A stretch of DNA of 9,974 nt, taken from NCBI GenBank assembly GCA_017617145.1, contig JAFZWX010000233.1:1-9974 (forward strand), read 5' to 3'. The stretch comes from Treponema sp. GTDB lineage: Bacteria; Spirochaetota; Spirochaetia; Treponematales; Treponemataceae. This document shows, one piece after another, positions 6,501 through 9,974 of this stretch. Position 1 is the stretch's first letter. The number at the start of each line of letters is the position of its first letter. Below the pieces are notes generated by a model, which saw only the letters and a program-made list of their open reading frames with translations, had not been told where the DNA came from and did not search any database. Position numbers and translations under genes: made by a program.

Positions 6501-7962
6501 ACAGGATGAACTCATTAAAGATTTGCAGGCCTTTGAAGAAAGAATCCATGAAAAACAGGAAACCGGGACCTCTTCTATTGATGCAGCTCTTGCCGAATTC
6601 AATACCTGGAAGCAGCAGCTCCGTTCTCAGTTAGATGGAGCTAACAGTGTTTTCCAGGATGAGCTTACCGCTTTCAAGACAGCTTCTGATAATACACTTG
6701 AAGAAACACAACAAAAAATCACAGATGATATGAAAAAATATGCTTCTTACATTCAGGAGCAGCAGAATGATTTAAGTGAAAAAATTTCTTCGCTTCAAAA
6801 TCAGACAGATAAATCTATTAAAGAATACGAAGAACGTTCTGCACAGATAATTAAACAGCTAAGTGAAACATATACAAAAATGCTCACCGATACAGAAGAA
6901 CGAGTTAAAGCACAAAACAATGATTCTGCACAAAGTCTTGCCCAGCTTAAAAAAGATATTCAAACTGCTTCTGAACAGAATCGTGCAAATCAGGCGCAAT
7001 TTGTTCTTAAAATGCAGAATGATGCAAACGACCTTCAGGTTAGAATGGGAGACCTTACAAAAGAGCTTCAGTCTATTCAATCAAGCATTACAGTTTACGA
7101 GCGTGCTGATGCAATGAAACGTCATCTTGATGAAGGACTTAATGAATTAAATAACCGCATTGAACAGCTTGATGGATTTGCTGATACAGCTGAAGATATT
7201 ACAAAGCAATACAATGCTATTGTAAGAATGAACGAGGAAATCGAACGCGAGCTTTCAAATGTTGAACAGCAGAAACAGCGCGTTACAAATCTTGAACAAA
7301 AGTTCGGTCAGTTATTTGCTTTGTCTTCAACTATTGATGAAAGAATTAAGACCCTTACCAATACTTCTGATGACATTGGAACAATGGAAGTTGCAGTTCG
7401 TGATTACAGCGATAAGCTTGATATTGTTTCTCAGCAATATGAACGCCTTGAAAAGAAGGATGAAGTTATAAATCGTGTTCTCAAGGATGTTGATACTTCT
7501 TTTGCAAATCTCAAGAATATTGAACAGAGAATTTCTGATTGTGAACGTCAGATAACTTCTTTGCCTAACGAAATAAAAGAAGTTCAAGGAAACGTTGACA
7601 GACTTTTACAAAACGGACCTAAGATTACAGAAGCAGCAAGCAAGCTTCAGAATCTTGATAATGCAATTACCGAAACTCAAAAGAAAATTGATGAAATTAA
7701 TTCTGCCAGCTCAGGCATTAAGAAGATTCAGGCTAGTCTTGAACAGGTAAACCGCGAAGTAGACAACAAGTTTGATATTCTTCATGATATTACAAAGAAG
7801 GAACTTGAAAAGAATAGACCTGCTCCAGAAAAGGGCTTTACTCCAAAGGAAAGAGATACAATCCGTTCTCTTAAACGCAGCGGCTGGAGTATTGATGAAC
7901 TTGCATCAAGATTCCATAGAACTGCAACAGAGATTGAACTTATTCTTGAATTACCTGAATAA
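3511..7962 (+). CDS. SpiroCoCo-type giant coiled-coil protein with membrane anchor and C-terminal HTH-like domain, 1483 aa
   Basis: This is recognised as the long coiled-coil protein of spirochaetes named SpiroCoCo in public annotation; its function is not established. Seen: one N-terminal transmembrane helix (about residues 2-21, EIVISILIASVISLGISIYF) followed by a basic stretch (KK, RVKK, RKK), which puts the rest of the protein in the cytoplasm. Then come about 1400 residues of charged, Gln/Glu/Lys-rich coiled coil. Residues 249-589 have strict 11-residue periodicity. The last about 40 residues (1444-1483) form a compact predicted helix-turn-helix: KERDTIRSLKRSG, SIDELASRF, TATEIELILEL, like small sigma-region-4 or resolvase-type HTHs. 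The GTG start is preceded by GGTGGGG (3497-3503) at 7 nt. The architecture suggests a cytoplasmic filament or a tether from membrane to DNA or another partner; that is inference. The 3' end overlaps the end of convergent ispF by 12 bp. Confidence 0.95.
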   Translation: MEIVISILIASVISLGISIYFHEMSKKNNAMERVKKYADSRKKDMEDSYKTLENHFNMLIAEFDARQNQANAAVKLLTQQNKDFEQKIENLDKSIKAVQNIEAQINGYSKILDDLNEMSANVEENLLRLQKESVVVNKLNDRLDKQQQTVENIDKRIPQVTQKFSEENAEQLKVIGTTLLDEYKNYADKIAGEIRQSQNDAETALTKIKQQIQDAYNKAAAEAESLENTAFDHLSQQATERSNQYIAEIKTQNEQLDSQIKKSFKESEQKLVETIKADLTKMNENFQKSIDNLSNTYNGKVQALHTKYNEQLDSVSGKNDGIITKLEAKFNEDFTRIDQKCKSDCEKISQRYEENYSTLTQKYDKDYETLSAKYDDTVGKINQKYDDTIEKITQKYDSQIGSLSARGDKELTDYEAKINSDIQKMKSDYTKAFESATAINNTKINEFNQNFVAEHERLKSEYDLAINQMASESTGKLENLESSITSEIANFTDECKEQINSLQNDYSSKLADFKDDIGTRLSVVENEYEQKTSALESNIRELTERYETEEEGLQNVFTERLRALNEDYKQKIAETRLTLEESLKQCNETSEFLKRDVDGNSQSLQSIQSELDEEIKIMQERYAGLYKDALASADQKEKDALDTFNEGAKQKIDEYAELIQQKIDALQNSITEKIKTVSLESSNSIHEAESAVDDLIKETAAANQKAQTLQPEIDERIKLINKELEDFKTDAEIKLNNMNKQISDAVKRSVAESEQTHLNILEGIDEQLHSYKKDIENKLAQIQNSGSDIDILEKSLRGAMQEVQSRVLGDFDKFTSEQQRRHEEFSTQIKEDSKTIEVRLQEIDKSLDELKNTATGSMSAKLVDFEKSFNNNILTKNNEIDSQLSGWKVELDTKLSELAGNYEAQRKDVEQAYLNELRTNLSSLTTKANEQYDSLANAIEKSKLGMETNITEIQETITDFQEETRTKISQISTSTDKELKTEIDRALSMVQAKLKTTQDELIKDLQAFEERIHEKQETGTSSIDAALAEFNTWKQQLRSQLDGANSVFQDELTAFKTASDNTLEETQQKITDDMKKYASYIQEQQNDLSEKISSLQNQTDKSIKEYEERSAQIIKQLSETYTKMLTDTEERVKAQNNDSAQSLAQLKKDIQTASEQNRANQAQFVLKMQNDANDLQVRMGDLTKELQSIQSSITVYERADAMKRHLDEGLNELNNRIEQLDGFADTAEDITKQYNAIVRMNEEIERELSNVEQQKQRVTNLEQKFGQLFALSSTIDERIKTLTNTSDDIGTMEVAVRDYSDKLDIVSQQYERLEKKDEVINRVLKDVDTSFANLKNIEQRISDCERQITSLPNEIKEVQGNVDRLLQNGPKITEAASKLQNLDNAITETQKKIDEINSASSGIKKIQASLEQVNREVDNKFDILHDITKKELEKNRPAPEKGFTPKERDTIRSLKRSGWSIDELASRFHRTATEIELILELPE
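4255..5277 (+). repeat. Run of 31 hendecad (11-residue) repeats in the coiled-coil protein
   Basis: From residue 249 to 589 a nonpolar residue recurs at every 11th position with no phase slip (for example Ile249, Met282, Leu304, Ile337, Leu359, Ile381, Met425, Phe447, Leu480, Phe513, Leu535, Phe557, Leu579). Tyr or Phe is frequent four residues later. The tightest units are LTQKYDKDYET (359-369), LSAKYDDTVGK (370-380), INQKYDDTIEK (381-391) and ITQKYDSQIGS (392-402), i.e. 33-bp repeats in the DNA. Hendecads give a nearly straight or slightly right-handed coil, unlike heptads. Similar spacing appears to resume after a phase change near residue 620. Confidence 0.75.
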
Positions 7963-8424
7963 AAGACAAACGGCGGTTGCTTCAACTGCCTCACTTGTTC
8001 CAACCGGTGGGAGTTTCTCGCCGGTTTTTGCTTTAACAAAGACTTGTTCGCTCTGAATCTGTAGCACGCGTGCCACCGATTCAATCACCTGTGTACGGTA
8101 CGGAATAAATTTTGGTTTTTCAAGTTTAACAACACAGTCAATATTTTCTATTTTCCAACCGTCAGCTCGAACTTTTTCCATTACAGTTTGCAGAAGTTTT
8201 GCAGAGTCTGCATCCTTCCATTGCGGGTCTTCTGGCGGAAAAAAACTTCCTATGTCGCCAAGACCACTTGCACCAAGTACTGCATCTGTAATTGCGTGAA
8301 AGAGTACATCGCCGTCGGAATGGCCGTCTTCGCCTTTTTCAAAAGGCAGCTCTACTCCACCAAGAAGCAGCTTTCTTCCGGGAATAAGTCTGTGTATATC
8401 GTAACCAAGTCCTACTTTAATCAT
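7951..8424 (-). CDS. ispF: 2-C-methyl-D-erythritol 2,4-cyclodiphosphate synthase
   Basis: IspF closes CDP-methylerythritol 2-phosphate to the cyclic diphosphate with loss of CMP, a middle step of the MEP isoprenoid pathway; the enzyme is a cytoplasmic homotrimer. All 157 residues are present, the normal length. Seen: GYDIHRL with metal ligands Asp9 and His11, HSDGDV (35-40), His43 in LFHAITDAVLGA as the third metal ligand, GDIGSFFP (56-63), and the C-terminal TGEKLPPVGTSEAVEATAV segment. The ATG overlaps the ispD stop codon as ATGA (8424-8421), and GGAG lies 7 nt upstream within ispD, so translation is probably coupled. It is the last gene of the CarD-ispD-ispF unit. Its end overlaps the convergent coiled-coil gene by 12 bp, leaving no space for a private terminator between them. 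Confidence 0.98.
   Translation of the reverse strand: MIKVGLGYDIHRLIPGRKLLLGGVELPFEKGEDGHSDGDVLFHAITDAVLGASGLGDIGSFFPPEDPQWKDADSAKLLQTVMEKVRADGWKIENIDCVVKLEKPKFIPYRTQVIESVARVLQIQSEQVFVKAKTGEKLPPVGTSEAVEATAVCLLFR
8002..8029 (+). terminator. Weak candidate terminator for the coiled-coil gene, inside ispF
   Basis: About 40 nt past the coiled-coil stop codon, AACCGG (8002-8007) and CCGGTT (8021-8026) can pair around a second short stem (GAG/CTC), and TTTTT (8025-8029) runs out of the right arm. This resembles an intrinsic terminator on the plus strand. However, the same bases encode the conserved GEKLPPVG stretch of IspF on the other strand, so the resemblance may be accidental. Confidence 0.25.
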
Positions 8425-9161
8425 AGAGCTACTCCCTTTTGTAAATCACCAGGATATGTAATTTTTATATTTTTAGGATCGCCAGTAACAAGTTTAACAA
8501 GGCCTACATATTTTCCCCAGATCTCGGAATCGTCGGTATAGTCGTGTCCGTCGGCAGCAGCTTTTTTGTGAGCTTCATAAAGTTTTTCAAAAATGAAGCC
8601 CTGCGGAGTTTGAATTGAAGTTAATAGGCGTCGTTCAAGGTGCTTTGTAATAAAGCCTTCGGCATTTATTTCTTTTATGGTATCAACCGGTTTAATGCCT
8701 GGGGCGGCAGCTTCAAATTCTTCTGCTCCCATTATTACATGTTGTATTATTTGTTCTGTTACAAAAGGCCGCGCTCCGTCGTGAATTAAAACGTAGTCTG
8801 GTTGTACAGGATTTTTTTTAATATGCTCAAGTGCATTTAATACCGATTTTTGTCTTGTATATCCACCCTGAACATAATCGACCTTTTCCTTCATCTCATC
8901 ATCAAAATTAAAAAAGGCAGAAACAGCCTCAACTGCTTCGTTTGTACCATTCATTGGAACAGTAACAATTATGTGAGAAATATTAAATGGTTTTTCCTGA
9001 TTTTTTGAAGCAGATTCAAAAGCCTTTACACAGGCCGAAAGAACAGTTCCGTCTCCAAGCGGGAGATATTCTTTTTTTGTGCCGCCCATTCTTGTTGAAG
9101 AACCGGCGGCTGTTATTATGACAGCAATCTTTTTTTGTGGGGTATTAGAAAGAGTCGTCAT
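8421..9161 (-). CDS. ispD: 2-C-methyl-D-erythritol 4-phosphate cytidylyltransferase
   Basis: IspD transfers CMP from CTP to methylerythritol 4-phosphate, the step two before IspF. Seen: the nucleotide-binding loop TAAGSSTRMGG with Arg24 and KKEYL with Lys30 (counterparts of the catalytic Arg and Lys of the E. coli enzyme), HDGARPFV, PVDTIKE, QTPQGF and TDDSEI, in the order normal for the family. The length is 246 residues with the ATG at 9161. The frame is open upstream to an ATG at 9251, but that extra 30 residues only reads through the CarD acidic-tail DNA in another frame and lacks family character. The chosen ATG lies inside the end of the CarD gene (17-bp overlap). AAGGAG (9179-9174) stands 12 nt upstream, a long spacing compatible with coupled translation. 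Confidence 0.95.
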   Translation of the reverse strand: MTTLSNTPQKKIAVIITAAGSSTRMGGTKKEYLPLGDGTVLSACVKAFESASKNQEKPFNISHIIVTVPMNGTNEAVEAVSAFFNFDDEMKEKVDYVQGGYTRQKSVLNALEHIKKNPVQPDYVLIHDGARPFVTEQIIQHVIMGAEEFEAAAPGIKPVDTIKEINAEGFITKHLERRLLTSIQTPQGFIFEKLYEAHKKAAADGHDYTDDSEIWGKYVGLVKLVTGDPKNIKITYPGDLQKGVAL

Positions 9162-9813
9162 CCTCGTCAAAATCTCCTTCGGCATCGTCCATATCATCAG
9201 ATGCTCCGTCGTCATCATCCAAGTCATCATCACGACGGCGAGACTTTTCATTTACGTCATCCATCAAATCATCATCTTCGTCATCATCAAGCTGAATTGT
9301 ATGTTTAACACGAGGAGCTGCTCCAGGAGGTTCAAGTTTTGTATGAATAGCAGCTTCTATTTCTTTTGAAGATTTTCCAAGTGCAAATGAAATTTCATCT
9401 TCAAGAAGTTTTTTTGCAGAATCGTAAAGTTTGCGTTCAAGTATCGGGAGTTCCTTTACTTTACTGCGGTTGTAAAGACAGCGTACGATTGTTGCAATGT
9501 CCTTAACAGTTCCCTTTTTAAGAAGGTCAAGATTCATCTGGTAACGTAATTTCCAGTCAGAAGTAATTGGTTCAAATTCATCAGAAAGAAGATTAAGTGC
9601 TTCTTCGGCTTCTTTTTTAGATACAATCTGACGGATTCCAAGTTCTTCAGCCTTTGCAACAGGAACCATAACAATCATGTCTGAGGCTTCAATATAAATT
9701 TTGTAATAGAGGTTCATTTCTTCTTTGAATTTTTTTTCAAAGATTTCTGTTACAACGCCAACACCCTGGCTAGGATAAACGACCTTCTGGTCAACCTTAA
9801 ATTTTGTTTCCAT
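9145..9813 (-). CDS. CarD-family transcription regulator with a long acidic tail, 222 aa
   Basis: CarD/CdnL-type proteins bind the RNA polymerase beta subunit through an N-terminal Tudor-like domain and stabilise the open promoter complex. Seen: the N-terminal domain (about 1-65) opening with KFKVDQKVVYPSQGVGVVTE, then a helical domain (about 70-165) with SDWKLRYQMNLDLLKKG, where family members carry the DNA-minor-groove Trp, and ERKLYDSAKKLLEDE. The remainder, about residues 175-222, is a low-complexity tail of Asp and Glu with one basic patch (KSRRR). The core length fits the family; the tail is additional. The ATG at 9813 has no Shine-Dalgarno sequence, and a -10 box ends 9 nt upstream. 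It heads a unit with ispD and ispF, with a 17-bp overlap into ispD. The family call is firm; its target genes are unknown. Confidence 0.93.
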   Translation of the reverse strand: METKFKVDQKVVYPSQGVGVVTEIFEKKFKEEMNLYYKIYIEASDMIVMVPVAKAEELGIRQIVSKKEAEEALNLLSDEFEPITSDWKLRYQMNLDLLKKGTVKDIATIVRCLYNRSKVKELPILERKLYDSAKKLLEDEISFALGKSSKEIEAAIHTKLEPPGAAPRVKHTIQLDDDEDDDLMDDVNEKSRRRDDDLDDDDGASDDMDDAEGDFDEDDDSF

Positions 9814-9822
9814 ATAAGAATC

Positions 9823-9851
9823 ATTATATCATAAAAAAAGGGAAAATTCAA
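9823..9851 (-). promoter_or_regulatory. Predicted promoter of the CarD-ispD-ispF unit
   Basis: On the minus strand TTGAAT (9851-9846) and TATAAT (9828-9823) are 17 nt apart, a strong sigma-70 pattern with the same -35 hexamer as the ilvB promoter. Only 9 nt (GATTCTTAT) lie between the -10 box and the ATG, so the 5' leader would be about 2-4 nt, effectively leaderless. Confidence 0.6.
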
Positions 9852-9863
9852 ATTATCGCATTG

Positions 9864-9917
9864 AATCACGTTAAATCTAACCGAAAAAAATCATGTAAAT
9901 CACGTCAAAATCTAACC
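9864..9917. repeat. Two direct repeats, 34 bp apart, upstream of the CarD promoter
   Basis: AATCACGTTAAATCTAACC (9864-9882) recurs as AATCACGTCAAAATCTAACC (9898-9917), differing by one substitution and one inserted A. A partial AATCATGTAAATCACG overlaps the second copy. They lie between the CarD promoter (minus) and a possible plus-strand gene at 9958, so they could be operator sites or the edge of a mobile element. No further evidence is available in the window. Confidence 0.55.
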
Positions 9918-9957
9918 CAAATAGAATGCCCGAAAATTAAAACAGAGGGCAAAAAAC

Positions 9958-9974
9958 ATGGGGTTAACGATGCA
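9958..9974 (+). CDS. Possible first codons of a plus-strand gene (runs off the right edge)
   Basis: GAGGG (9945-9949) stands 8 nt before ATG 9958, followed by an open frame reading MGLTM to the window edge. The ribosome-binding geometry is better than for most genes here, but five codons cannot identify a product. An MGLTM-like opening with repeats just upstream would suit some transposases; this is only a guess. Confidence 0.25.

Noticed and set aside
4013..7587. Many shorter open frames on both strands within the coiled-coil gene
   Set aside because: They are shadows created by the repetitive, stop-poor composition of the coiled-coil coding sequence and show no family features or ribosome binding sites.
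9162..9251. Upstream ispD start adding 30 residues
   Set aside because: The extension (MKSLAVVMMTWMM...) is the acidic-tail coding DNA of the CarD gene read in another frame; the IspD family starts a few residues before the nucleotide-binding loop, matching ATG 9161.
1..9974. tRNA or rRNA genes
   Set aside because: I looked in the intergenic stretches and saw no cloverleaf with a TTCRA arm or rRNA-like conserved sequence.

Overview
The window looks like chromosomal DNA from a treponeme-type spirochaete. The evidence is a giant spirochaete-style membrane-anchored coiled-coil protein (SpiroCoCo type), a CarD-type regulator directly upstream of ispD and ispF, AT-rich intergenic DNA, and start codons that often lack a Shine-Dalgarno sequence. 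I assign the genus by recognising gene families, not by a database search.

Layout, left to right. (1) 1-272, minus strand: the first 90 codons of acetolactate synthase large subunit (ilvB), with a good promoter and a structured leader at 285-397. (2) 453-602, plus: a possible 49-residue single-span membrane peptide. (3) 592-897: a diverged tandem array of five units. Each has the invariant architecture ACACGC-N24-GCGTGT and the units repeat about every 63 bp; its function is unknown. (4) 964-2559, plus: an NFACT-family (RqcH/Rqc2-like) protein carrying a GC-rich palindromic insertion in frame. (5) 2563-2696: a 134-bp nested inverted repeat. (6) 2767-3474, plus: a HAD-family hydrolase that appears to be translated from a leaderless message. 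(7) 3511-7962, plus: the 1483-residue coiled-coil protein, with an N-terminal membrane helix, long 11-residue periodicity and a C-terminal helix-turn-helix-like domain. (8) 9813-7951, minus: a compact overlapping operon, CarD-like regulator -> ispD -> ispF, which converges on the coiled-coil gene with a 12-bp overlap. (9) 9814-9974: the CarD promoter, a pair of direct repeats and the possible first codons of another plus-strand gene.

How the genes fit together. ispD and ispF supply steps 2 and 4 of the MEP isoprenoid pathway and are co-expressed with a CarD-like RNA polymerase regulator. The NFACT protein is probably involved in ribosome-associated quality control. The HAD gene and the coiled-coil gene are 36 bp apart and probably co-transcribed. 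ilvB begins a separate, divergent branched-chain amino acid transcription unit.

The least explained parts are the five-unit dyad array (592-897), the palindromic elements in and just after the NFACT gene, and the architecture of the coiled-coil protein.
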